33,215 nt of DNA from Akkermansia sp. (GTDB taxonomy: Bacteria; Verrucomicrobiota; Verrucomicrobiia; Verrucomicrobiales; Akkermansiaceae), in the NCBI GenBank assembly GCA_017517805.1, contig JAFWYD010000017.1:1-33215 (forward strand), in the 5' to 3' direction. The position numbers and the translations under genes were made by a program. Below, one piece after another: positions 1 to 6,392 of this stretch. Below the pieces are notes generated by a model, which worked only from the letters and a program-made list of their open reading frames with translations, had not been told where the DNA came from and ran no database searches. Positions within the stretch are counted from its first letter, which is position 1. The number at the start of each line of letters is the position of its first letter.

Positions 1-404
1 ATGGCGGGGTCATTCCAGGTGGTGATTTCGCCCAGGTAGATGCGGGAAAGCACGTCCTTGCTGAGCTTCAGCTGGCCATCCTTCACGCCGGGCAGGTTCA
101 CGATGACGACCACACCGCCTGTGAGCATAGGCACCTGCACCAGGCCGGCTTCCTTCTGCTGCTCCAGGGTGAGCGGGCTGTCCGAGCCAGCAAAATCCAC
201 CGTGCCGGCCTTGATCTGGTTGATTCCGGCGCCGGAGCCCATGCTCTGGTAGGTCACCTGGGTGCCGGGATTCTCCTGCGAGTAGGAATAGGTCCATTTC
301 TGGTAGACCGGGGCGGGGAATGAAGCACCGGCACCGGTGAGGGTGGTTTCAGCCTGCACCATCGTGCACAGGCCCACAGCAGCGATAAACAGATTCTTCA
401 ACAT
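1..404 (-). CDS. pstS: Phosphate ABC transporter substrate-binding protein PstS, partial (N-terminal part)
   Basis: Reading the minus strand from ATG at 404 gives a signal peptide (MLKNLFIAAVGLCTMVQA) followed by TLTGAGASFPAPVYQKW, the hallmark start of mature PstS. Further on come the phosphate-loop-type segments GSGAGINQIKAGTVDFAGSD and a G-E-I-T-x-W-N-D-P stretch near the cut end. PstS binds phosphate in the periplasm and hands it to the PstCAB ABC transporter. About 134 residues are present; the 3' end lies outside the window. It starts 37 bases after the stop of an OprP-like porin on the same strand, so the two are probably co-transcribed from the Pho-box promoter region near 1753-1782. 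pstCAB would be expected just beyond the window edge. Confidence 0.95.
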   Translation of the reverse strand, partial: MLKNLFIAAVGLCTMVQAETTLTGAGASFPAPVYQKWTYSYSQENPGTQVTYQSMGSGAGINQIKAGTVDFAGSDSPLTLEQQKEAGLVQVPMLTGGVVVIVNLPGVKDGQLKLSKDVLSRIYLGEITTWNDPA

Positions 405-441
405 AATCGTATCTTTCTCTATATGGGTTAGTGGTTCATCA

Positions 442-1656
442 TCAGAAGTCGAAGCGCACGGCAGAGGATAACTGCCAGCCGGTGAAGCCCTTGTTGCCCT
501 TGGCATCGCGGCCCTGGGAATTGAGGTATTCCGCGCCGAGCATGAGCTTGAGCATGTGCGGATTCTCTGGGCACACATAGTAGTTGGCACCCAGGTACAC
601 ACCTTGCAGCAGGTCACTCGTGCCGGAGTAGGTCGAGTTCGTGCTGTAGTAGCGGCTGTCGGCCTTCACGGCATTGCTGCCACTGGCCAGCTGGTAGCGC
701 AGCACACCTTCCCAATGCGGAGAGAAGCGGTAGCTGGGCATGATGATGAGCCCGTACACGTTTTCAGCTCCCTGTGTACCGCCGTACACATTAAATCCAG
801 CCAGGGCTTCGGCCAGTAAGGAGAAGTTACCCTGTTTGCCCTCCCAACTGAGCGCCACCACATCCGCCGCGCCGGGGCCGGCATATTCCACGTCTCCCGT
901 GTCACGGCCCTCATTGCGGAAGCTGTGCATAAAATCAAGCGTAAGGCGGCCATTGCAACCTGTTGCGCGGGAAATCCCCATACCCAGGGTCACATTGTCA
1001 CCCCCATTGAGAGAGGGCTCCAGCCAGGTATTATCACGCTGACCGTCGACCCATACACCCGCGTTCCAGCCCCAGTCGGCTTTCTTATCGGCGTTTGCAA
1101 CCGAGACACCATAGAGCTTCTCGGCCTTCAGCTGATTCACCAGCGCTGAGCGCTCCAGGGTAATCAGCTTACCGCTGGAAGTGCGGTACTCTGCCATGTA
1201 GGCGGGCTTGTGCTTACCCAGAGTCAGCGTTACCGAATCCAGTTTCGTGGAAATAGTCAGCTCATCCAGGCTTCCTTCAGAGCGGGAGCGATGCCAGGCA
1301 CCGTCGCTGTACTTGCTGCGGCCATCGAGCCCGCCAATATTCCATACTCCCTTGATGGTAAATTGCTCCAGCACCTTTGCCTGAGCTCCCAGGCGGAAAC
1401 GGCGCCACTCGTTGTTGTCCTTGCGGTCGCCCTTGACGCGGTCACTGCCGCCAGCGGGATCCACCCAGGCGCCCTGGTACTGACCGCGCAATTTGATACT
1501 GAATTCCTGCAGATAGGGGTTCTCCGCGTTGTCCCGCTTCGCATCAAAGAGCTTGAACGCATCCTTCATGTGCGCGGCAAGGTCAAAATCAGCGGCCTGT
1601 GTAATAGGAGCGGCCCCGATGGCCAGGGCCAGTGCCATGATGGTATTCTTTTTCAT
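442..1656 (-). CDS. Phosphate-selective porin (OprO/OprP, Porin_O_P family)
   Basis: This is a 404-residue outer-membrane beta-barrel. The start chosen is ATG at 1656, giving the signal peptide MKKNTIMALALAIGAAPITQA; longer versions add an implausible charged leader. The body has alternating aromatic and polar strands rich in Gly and Tyr, with no long hydrophobic helices. It ends in AVRFDF, a C-terminal Phe that fits BAM recognition of a beta-barrel. Length and sequence style fit Porin_O_P. The adjacent pstS and PhoB-like regulator suggest that it admits phosphate or polyphosphate across the outer membrane. The intergenic region upstream contains TGTCAC-type direct repeats. A second porin of similar design lies at 27180-28451. 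Substrate specificity is inferred from family and context. Confidence 0.85.
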   Translation of the reverse strand: MKKNTIMALALAIGAAPITQAADFDLAAHMKDAFKLFDAKRDNAENPYLQEFSIKLRGQYQGAWVDPAGGSDRVKGDRKDNNEWRRFRLGAQAKVLEQFTIKGVWNIGGLDGRSKYSDGAWHRSRSEGSLDELTISTKLDSVTLTLGKHKPAYMAEYRTSSGKLITLERSALVNQLKAEKLYGVSVANADKKADWGWNAGVWVDGQRDNTWLEPSLNGGDNVTLGMGISRATGCNGRLTLDFMHSFRNEGRDTGDVEYAGPGAADVVALSWEGKQGNFSLLAEALAGFNVYGGTQGAENVYGLIIMPSYRFSPHWEGVLRYQLASGSNAVKADSRYYSTNSTYSGTSDLLQGVYLGANYYVCPENPHMLKLMLGAEYLNSQGRDAKGNKGFTGWQLSSAVRFDF

Positions 1657-1752
1657 ATCGTTTTTTCTTTCGTTATTGTGTCGCCGGTTCCGGTCGACGC
1701 TTTCAGTAAAACCTCTTTCTGCACATTTTGCAAGTTGTGCATAGTGAGTCAA

Positions 1753-1782
1753 TTGTCACATGGAATGTGACTTTTCTGTCAC
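1753..1782 (+). promoter_or_regulatory. Pho-box-like tandem repeats between porin-pstS and phoB-like regulator
   Basis: Three direct heptamers lie in the divergent intergenic region: TTGTCAC (1753-1759), ATGTGAC (1765-1771) and CTGTCAC (1776-1782). They are spaced 12 and 11 bases apart, with an AT-rich TTTT linker before the last. The known PHO box is made of CTGTCAT-like heptamers with an 11-base period. The position between a phosphate porin/pstS unit and a PhoB-like gene supports PhoB binding and autoregulation. This is a motif reading and has not been measured. Confidence 0.75.
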
Positions 1783-1822
1783 GATTTACTGATTGAACAT
1801 ACAGCTGAAGAATGGTTTAATA

Positions 1823-2512
1823 ATGCGGATGGCTACTCACATCATCATTGTAGAAGACGACGAAGACATAGCTGCCCTGGTAGCATTCAATCTCGAACGG
1901 CAGGGCTGGAAATGCACGCTGATTCACCACGGCTCCGAAGGATGGGATGAAATCCGGCGTTCGCTGCCTGATTGCGTGATTCTGGATATGATGCTACCCG
2001 GTATGGATGGTCTGGAAATCTTCCGCAACATGAAGGAAAACGAAATAACTCGGGATATTCCCACCTTGTTTCTCACCGCCCGCGCCGAACTGGAAGACCG
2101 CTTGGAAGGTCTGCGTCTCGGTGCAGATGACTACATCTCCAAACCGTTCAGCAGTAAGGAATTGGTGTTGCGCGTCCGCAATATCCTGCAACGCTCAAAC
2201 CGCGGTGCCTCCCGGGTGCTGGTGCAGCAGGGGCCGCTCGTGCTGGATAAAGCCGCCATGCTCGCCACCCTGGATGGTGAGCCGCTGGAGCTTACCACTG
2301 CCGAATTCAAGCTCCTGGCCTACCTCATGGAGCGTCCCGGCAAGGTGCAGGACCGCTATGCACTGCAGCACGCCATCCTGGGCCACGCTGATACCACCCA
2401 GACCCGCGCCCTTGATACCCACATCAAACGCTTGCGACACAAACTGGGTGCCTTTGCCGCCTGCATTGGCACCGAACGCGGCTTCGGATACTATTTCAAG
2501 CCGCAGGAATGA
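1823..2512 (+). CDS. phoB: PhoB/OmpR-family response regulator
   Basis: The protein has an N-terminal receiver domain (about residues 5-125) with the acidic cluster EDDED, phospho-acceptor Asp55 (VILDMMLPG), Thr85 (LTARA) and Lys107 (SKPF). A C-terminal winged helix (about 135-229) carries ELTTAEFKLLAYL and RALDTHIKRLRHKL. This is the OmpR/PhoB architecture, and the length of 229 residues is typical. The ATG at 1823 was chosen because AAGAA lies about 10 bases upstream; ATG 1829 is a possible alternative. The divergent porin-pstS pair and the TGTCAC repeats upstream suggest it is the phosphate-starvation regulator. No PhoR kinase is adjacent, which is unusual; the next gene is cca with its own promoter. 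Confidence 0.85.
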   Translation: MRMATHIIIVEDDEDIAALVAFNLERQGWKCTLIHHGSEGWDEIRRSLPDCVILDMMLPGMDGLEIFRNMKENEITRDIPTLFLTARAELEDRLEGLRLGADDYISKPFSSKELVLRVRNILQRSNRGASRVLVQQGPLVLDKAAMLATLDGEPLELTTAEFKLLAYLMERPGKVQDRYALQHAILGHADTTQTRALDTHIKRLRHKLGAFAACIGTERGFGYYFKPQE

Positions 2513-2525
2513 AGCGCGAATACTA

Positions 2526-2554
2526 TTGACAAAGCAATAGGGGCAACATACAAT
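2526..2554 (+). promoter_or_regulatory. Sigma-70-type promoter of cca (very short leader)
   Basis: TTGACA (2526-2531) and TACAAT (2549-2554) are separated by exactly 17 bases. The start codon of cca lies only 11 bases after the -10 box, so the predicted mRNA leader is about 4-6 bases and there is no Shine-Dalgarno. Confidence 0.8.
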
Positions 2555-2565
2555 GTGGGCGCCTC

Positions 2566-3912
2566 ATGATTCAGATTCCCACACATGCGCTCACGGTGGT
2601 GGAGCGGCTCGAACGCTATGGCTACGAGGCCTATGTGGTGGGGGGCTGCGTGCGCGATTCTCTGCTGGGCCGCACCCCGAAGGACTGGGATGTGTGCACC
2701 AATGCCCTGCCGGAGGAAGTGCTGCGTGTCTTCAAGCGCTTCCATGTGATTAAGACCGGGTTGCAGCACGGCACCGTCACGGTCATGGTGGATCGCCAGC
2801 CGGTGGAAGTGACCACCTTCCGCATCGATGGAAATTATTCAGACAACCGCCACCCGGACAGCGTGAACTTTGTGAGCCGGGTGGAGGAAGACCTGGCACG
2901 GCGCGATTTCACCATCAACGCCATGGCCTACAACCCCACCCGCGGACTGGTGGATGCCTTCGGCGGGCAGAATGATTTGCGCGCCGGTATCATCCGCTGC
3001 GTGGGCGAGCCCGATGCACGGTTCAATGAGGATGGGCTGCGCATCCTGCGGGCGCTGCGCTTTGCGGCGCGCTACAACTTCGGTATCGAAACCGAGACTT
3101 CCTTTTCCATCCACCGCAACCGGCACTTGCTGGAAAATGTGAGCGTGGAGCGCATCTTTGTTGAACTGAAAGGCATCCTCGTGGGAGACGGCGTGCTGGG
3201 CATGATGCAGGCCTTCCCGGATGTCTTTGCCGTCATCATCCCCGAGCTGGCCGCCAGCATCGGTTTCGACCAGCACAACCCGCACCATTGCTACGATGTA
3301 TGGACCCACACCGCCCATGCGGTGCAGGCCGCCCCGGCCGATGAGTTGCTGCGCCTTGCCCTTCTTCTGCACGACATCGCCAAGCCGGCCACCTTCACCC
3401 GGGATGCTGGCGGCAAAGGCCACTTCTACGGCCACGGCGAGCAAGGTGCCGAAATGGCGCGCAGCATCATGCACCACCTCAAAAGCGACACCGCCACCCT
3501 GCAGGCCGTAGTCACCCTGGTGCGCGAGCACGACAGCACCCTGCCCACCACCGCGCCAGGCATGCGCCGCGCCATCGGCAGGCTCGGGCTCGAAACCCTG
3601 CAGCAGCTGCTCGCCGTCAAGCAGGCCGATATGGAGGCGCAATCCACCCACGAACGCCAGCAGAAACAAGCTACCCTGCGCGAAGCACGCCTGCTGCTCG
3701 AAGACGTACTGGAGGATATCCCCGTCTTCACCGTAGCCGATCTGGCGCTCGGCGGCCGGGAGCTCATGGCCATGGGGCTGAAACCCGGCCCCGCCATAGG
3801 CCGCGTCCTCAAAATACTGCTCGCCGAAGTGCAGGATGAACTCCTTCCCAACACACGCGAGGCCCTGGAGCCCCGCGCCCACCAACTCATCAACACCCCG
3901 GAATCATTATGA
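2566..3912 (+). CDS. cca: CCA tRNA nucleotidyltransferase with HD domain
   Basis: This enzyme adds or repairs the 3' CCA end of tRNAs. The 448-residue protein starts with a poly(A) polymerase-type head: GGCVRDSLLG (residues 26-35), the metal-binding DWD at 40-42, and RRDFTINAMAYN at about 112-123. An RNA-binding neck follows (EDGLRILRALRFAARYN). The C-terminal half carries an HD phosphohydrolase-like domain with LLHDIAKP (His269-Asp270) and further His residues (GHFYGHGEQGAEM). The start is ATG 2566, fixed by the promoter immediately upstream. The stop overlaps the start of the next gene by 4 bases (ATGA), so the two are translationally coupled. A plain poly(A) polymerase is the alternative but less likely, given the HD domain and overall length. 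Confidence 0.93.
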   Translation: MIQIPTHALTVVERLERYGYEAYVVGGCVRDSLLGRTPKDWDVCTNALPEEVLRVFKRFHVIKTGLQHGTVTVMVDRQPVEVTTFRIDGNYSDNRHPDSVNFVSRVEEDLARRDFTINAMAYNPTRGLVDAFGGQNDLRAGIIRCVGEPDARFNEDGLRILRALRFAARYNFGIETETSFSIHRNRHLLENVSVERIFVELKGILVGDGVLGMMQAFPDVFAVIIPELAASIGFDQHNPHHCYDVWTHTAHAVQAAPADELLRLALLLHDIAKPATFTRDAGGKGHFYGHGEQGAEMARSIMHHLKSDTATLQAVVTLVREHDSTLPTTAPGMRRAIGRLGLETLQQLLAVKQADMEAQSTHERQQKQATLREARLLLEDVLEDIPVFTVADLALGGRELMAMGLKPGPAIGRVLKILLAEVQDELLPNTREALEPRAHQLINTPESL

Positions 3913-4142
3913 ACCACTGCCCTCGCTGCGACTTCCGCTCCCGCCGTTCCCGCTTCGTCCTCCTGCTCCTCAGTCTGCTTATCTGCTTCGGCCTGGGTGG
4001 CATCCACCGCATCTATGCCGGTAAGGTCATCTCCGGCATCATCCAGCTCTGCACCGGCGGTGGTTTCCTCATCTGGCAGATTATCGATATCCTCATCATT
4101 GTCTTCGGTGGGTTTACCGATGATGAGGGTCGAGTCATCTGA
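3909..4142 (+). CDS. Small TM2-domain membrane protein
   Basis: This 77-residue protein has a short N-terminal CPRC motif followed by two hydrophobic helices joined by a tight turn: FVLLLLSLLICFGLGGIHRI, then Y-A-G-K and GIIQLCTGGGFLIWQIIDILI. The G-G-x-H-R-x-Y-x-G-K turn and the W-x-x-x-D-x-x-x-I pattern in helix 2 are typical of TM2 domains. It overlaps cca by 4 bases and must be co-transcribed with it. The function of bacterial TM2 proteins is not established. The CxxC pair may be half of a zinc ribbon. Confidence 0.85.
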   Translation: MNHCPRCDFRSRRSRFVLLLLSLLICFGLGGIHRIYAGKVISGIIQLCTGGGFLIWQIIDILIIVFGGFTDDEGRVI

Positions 4143-4219
4143 GCCTACCCCGCCACAGGGGAGGGAGGATATCATCGCCTGTGCACCAGAGGAAAAGGAA
4201 TCCCCCCTTGCATCTGGTC

Positions 4220-4762
4220 TTAAACGCACATAGAACCGCGGAGAGCTGCCACCTGCTCGTCCTTACCCAGGGCAACCCCCAGCGCAAAACCAAACTCCAG
4301 CGCCGCACCGGGGCCGCGCCCCGTCACCAGCAGTCCATCGGTCACGGCGGGTTCAGCCACCACCTCGGCGGCTGATTTCAAATCGCCCTCCACCCCCGGG
4401 TAGCAGGTGCAGCGGCGCTCAGCCAGCACACCAGCCGCCTCCAGCGCGATAGGTGCCGCACAAATGGCCGCCACCAGCTTGCCGGCCTTGTGCATAGCCC
4501 GCACCAGTGCCAGCACCGCAGGTGTATCGCGCAACAACCAGGAAGCAGGCCCGCCCGGCAGGATAATGCCGCTGTAGTCTGCCTCATCCACATCCACCAG
4601 CAGCATCTCAGCACTCATCACCATGCCGTGCGCACCCTCCACATAGCGACCCTTCACCCCGGCGGTCACCACCGGTATCTCCAGGCGGCGCAGAATATCA
4701 ACAGGTGCCACCAGCTCAATCTCCTCAAAACCAGGAGCCATCAACACAAGTACGGGCTTCAT
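4220..4762 (-). CDS. DJ-1/PfpI family protein (YajL/ThiJ-like)
   Basis: A 180-residue protein with the DJ-1 class-I glutamine-amidotransferase-like fold. It has MAPGFEEIELVAPVDILRR at the N terminus, with the conserved acidic residue of the active site, and ILPGGPAS in the middle. The nucleophile elbow AAICAAPIAL places the cysteine at residue 101. Family members act as protein or metabolite deglycases/glyoxalases or redox-stress chaperones; which applies here cannot be told. The start at 4762 agrees with a strong promoter whose -10 box ends only 6 bases upstream, making the mRNA leaderless. It is convergent with the TM2 gene and divergent from dnaN. Confidence 0.9.
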   Translation of the reverse strand: MKPVLVLMAPGFEEIELVAPVDILRRLEIPVVTAGVKGRYVEGAHGMVMSAEMLLVDVDEADYSGIILPGGPASWLLRDTPAVLALVRAMHKAGKLVAAICAAPIALEAAGVLAERRCTCYPGVEGDLKSAAEVVAEPAVTDGLLVTGRGPGAALEFGFALGVALGKDEQVAALRGSMCV

Positions 4763-4768
4763 GCTCGC

Positions 4769-4798
4769 ATCATACACGCCCCACCTCCCCCGTGTCAA
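4769..4798 (-). promoter_or_regulatory. Promoter of the DJ-1-family gene (leaderless)
   Basis: On the minus strand TTGACA (4798-4793) and TATGAT (4774-4769) are separated by 18 bases. Only six bases separate the -10 box from the ATG at 4762, so transcription should begin at or one base before the start codon. Confidence 0.75.
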
Positions 4799-4866
4799 GC
4801 AGGAAGAAACAGAGCATTTCCCGCAACAGGGCAGCAGATTCTCCCCCACGGTATCGGAACATATCG

Positions 4867-4897
4867 CTTGCGCAAGTTATCTAACACAATATATTGT
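4867..4897. other. Two perfect palindromes upstream of dnaN
   Basis: CTTGCGCAAG (4867-4876) and ACAATATATTGT (4886-4897) are perfect inverted repeats in an AT-rich stretch between the DJ-1 gene and dnaN. They are candidates for operator sites of dimeric regulators. TTATCTAACA at 4878-4887 only loosely resembles a DnaA box, and there is no cluster of such boxes. Confidence 0.4.
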
Positions 4898-4947
4898 ATA
4901 GCTTTCAAAAAAGTTATAGAAAATCTTGCGAATTTAAGAATTTGTGC

Positions 4948-4976
4948 TTGCATGATGTCTGGAGAATCTGTAAAAT
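4948..4976 (+). promoter_or_regulatory. Promoter of dnaN
   Basis: TTGCAT (4948-4953) and TAAAAT (4971-4976) are spaced 17 bases apart. Transcription should start near 4983, leaving a leader of about 17 bases that contains a complete Shine-Dalgarno. Confidence 0.65.
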
Positions 4977-4985
4977 AGGCTCAAC

Positions 4986-4993
4986 AAAGGAGG
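4986..4993 (+). promoter_or_regulatory. Strong ribosome binding site of dnaN
   Basis: AAAGGAGG lies six bases before the ATG at 5000, a full match to the 16S anti-Shine-Dalgarno. It stands out because almost no other gene in this window has a recognisable Shine-Dalgarno, and it fixes the dnaN start. Confidence 0.9.
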
Positions 4994-4999
4994 TTACCG

Positions 5000-6085
5000 A
5001 TGAAATTCTCACTCGCAAAACAAGTTCTGCTCGATGGCATCAACAAGGTGGCCGGCGTGGTATCCACCCGTCCGAGCATGCCGATTCTCTCCAACGTGCT
5101 GCTGGAGGCTGCGGATGGTGAACTGAAGCTCACCACCACCAGCATGGAGCTGACCATCGTCACCAAGGTGCCCTGCATCGTGGACAAGCCCGGCTCCATC
5201 ACCCTGCCGGCCAAGAAGCTGCAAAGCATCATCCGCGAGTTGCGCGATGGCGAAGTGAGCATCGATGTGAACGGCACCGTGGCCACCATCCGCTGCAACC
5301 GCGCCCAGTTCAAGCTCAACGGCCTGCCCGCCAATGAGTTCCCCGGCATGCCCGTGTTCAAGGAAGCCCGCGAATTCAAGGTGCAGCAAGGCGTGCTCAA
5401 CAAGGGCTTTGCCTTCACCGAATTTGCCATTTCCAACGATGGAACGCGCTATGTGCTCAACGGCATCTACACCTGCTTCCAGGATGGCAAGCTCACCCTG
5501 GTCGCGACCGATGGCCGCCGCCTGGCCCTCTTTGAGAGCGAACTGGAGTTCCCTGAATCCCAGGAAGTCTGCATCGATATCCCCAGCCGCGCCGTGGCCG
5601 AAGTGCACCGCCTGCTCGGCGACAATGGCGAAGTAATGATTCGCATCACCAGCAACCAGGCCTCCTTCGATTTCGATGATACCCTGCTCATCACCAAGCT
5701 CATCGACGGCAACTACCCGAACTACCGCCAGGTGATTCCCAGCCGCTACAATGAGCGCGTGGTCATCCCCGCCGCAGAGCTGCAGAGCGCCGTGCGCCGC
5801 GTCTCTCTGCTCTCCTCCGAGAAGACCAACACCGTGAGCTTCCGCTTCACTCCGGGAGTCATGTCCGTGCAGTCCAGCGCCAACATGGGTGAAGCCAACG
5901 AAGAAGTACCCATCGATTACGATGGCCGCGAGATTTCCATCTCCTTCAACGCCGACTATGTGCTCGCCCCGCTCAAGTCCGTGGGCGACCAGGATGTGTG
6001 CATCGACCTCATCGATACCTCCAGCCCCGGTGTCATGCGCGTGGCCGATGAGTTCCTCTACGTGCTCATGCCCATCCGCGTGTAA
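5000..6085 (+). CDS. dnaN: DNA polymerase III sliding clamp (beta subunit)
   Basis: DnaN forms the ring-shaped homodimer that tethers DNA polymerase III and other enzymes to DNA. The 361-residue protein begins MKFSLAKQVLLDGINKVAGV and has the three repeated clamp domains of about 120 residues each. Recognisable segments are TRPSMPILSNVLLEA (about 23-37), FAISNDGTRYVLNGIY, VATDGRRLAL and the family-typical C terminus YVLMPIRV. The length is standard. It is monocistronic here, neither next to dnaA nor in a dnaA-dnaN-recF operon, so this locus gives no evidence for the replication origin. It has its own promoter and the only canonical Shine-Dalgarno in the window. Confidence 0.98.
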   Translation: MKFSLAKQVLLDGINKVAGVVSTRPSMPILSNVLLEAADGELKLTTTSMELTIVTKVPCIVDKPGSITLPAKKLQSIIRELRDGEVSIDVNGTVATIRCNRAQFKLNGLPANEFPGMPVFKEAREFKVQQGVLNKGFAFTEFAISNDGTRYVLNGIYTCFQDGKLTLVATDGRRLALFESELEFPESQEVCIDIPSRAVAEVHRLLGDNGEVMIRITSNQASFDFDDTLLITKLIDGNYPNYRQVIPSRYNERVVIPAAELQSAVRRVSLLSSEKTNTVSFRFTPGVMSVQSSANMGEANEEVPIDYDGREISISFNADYVLAPLKSVGDQDVCIDLIDTSSPGVMRVADEFLYVLMPIRV

Positions 6086-6125
6086 ACGCGCTACAGCAAC
6101 AAGTTTTTTTCAAGGTGATACAGCT

Positions 6126-6157
6126 GAGGAGTGGCCGACGAAAGTCCGCCGCTCCTC
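6126..6157 (+). terminator. GNRA-capped hairpin downstream of dnaN, probable terminator
   Basis: GAGGAG (6126-6131) pairs with CTCCTC (6152-6157). Inside are a T-G pair, GGC/GCC, a C-C mismatch and GAC/GTC, closed by a GAAA tetraloop (6140-6143). A short TTTG follows. It probably ends dnaN transcripts, although the U-tract is short. Confidence 0.5.
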
Positions 6158-6160
6158 TTT

Positions 6161-6183
6161 GTATACTCGTGCAGCGAGTATAC
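6161..6183. repeat. Perfect 9-bp inverted repeat hairpin
   Basis: GTATACTCG (6161-6169) and CGAGTATAC (6175-6183) pair perfectly around a five-base loop, TGCAG. It sits directly before the tandem mini-hairpin array and may be its first, divergent member. Confidence 0.7.
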
Positions 6184-6187
6184 ACTC

Positions 6188-6275
6188 ACCACCCGCAGGG
6201 TGGTTTTCACTCTGCCCACCGGGCAGTTTTCACACAGGGCATCGCCCTGTTTTCATACCGCAAAGCGGTTTTCAT
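6188..6275 (+). repeat. Tandem array of four mini-hairpins, 23-base period, each followed by TTTCAC/T
   Basis: Four consecutive units each consist of a 5-7 bp stem, a 3-base loop, the complementary arm and a conserved T-TTTCA(C/T) tail. The stems are ACCACCC-GCA-GGGTGGT, CTGCCC-ACC-GGGCAG, ACAGGGC-ATC-GCCCTGT and ACCGC-AAA-GCGGT. Units begin at 6188, 6211, 6234 and 6257, exactly 23 bases apart; the last unit has a stem shorter by two pairs. Stem sequences differ completely between units while pairing is kept, so structure and tail are conserved rather than sequence. The array may act as serial weak terminators, as an RNA element or as a protein-binding array. It is not coding. Confidence 0.85.
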
Positions 6276-6305
6276 TACCCCCTTATACTCTCCTCCATCA
6301 GCTGA

Positions 6306-6338
6306 TTTCCGGCTAATTAAAGCTAAATTAGCCGGAAA
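6306..6338. repeat. Perfect 13-bp inverted repeat
   Basis: TTTCCGGCTAATT (6306-6318) pairs with AATTAGCCGGAAA (6326-6338) around the 7-base loop AAAGCTA. It lies between the mini-hairpin array and the mrp terminator, in the space between the convergent dnaN and mrp genes. As an RNA hairpin it has A/T flanks on both sides and could act as a bidirectional terminator. Confidence 0.75.
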
Positions 6339-6340
6339 AG

Positions 6341-6371
6341 CAAGGGGCGCATCTCATCTATGCGCCCCTTG
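6341..6371 (-). terminator. Rho-independent terminator of mrp
   Basis: CAAGGGGCGCAT and ATGCGCCCCTTG form a perfect 12-bp stem with a 7-base loop. On the minus strand the hairpin is followed by CTTTTCC. It lies 21 bases after the mrp stop codon. Confidence 0.8.
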
Positions 6372-6392
6372 ACCATTGAGTTGAAAACCCTT

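Noticed and set aside
4850..4999. Possible replication origin next to dnaN
   Set aside because: The stretch is AT-rich but has only one poor DnaA-box-like site and no dnaA, recF or gyrB nearby.
6188..6275. CRISPR interpretation of the 23-base periodic array
   Set aside because: There is no constant repeat of 24 bases or more and no unique spacers; what is constant is a hairpin and a short tail. No cas genes nearby.
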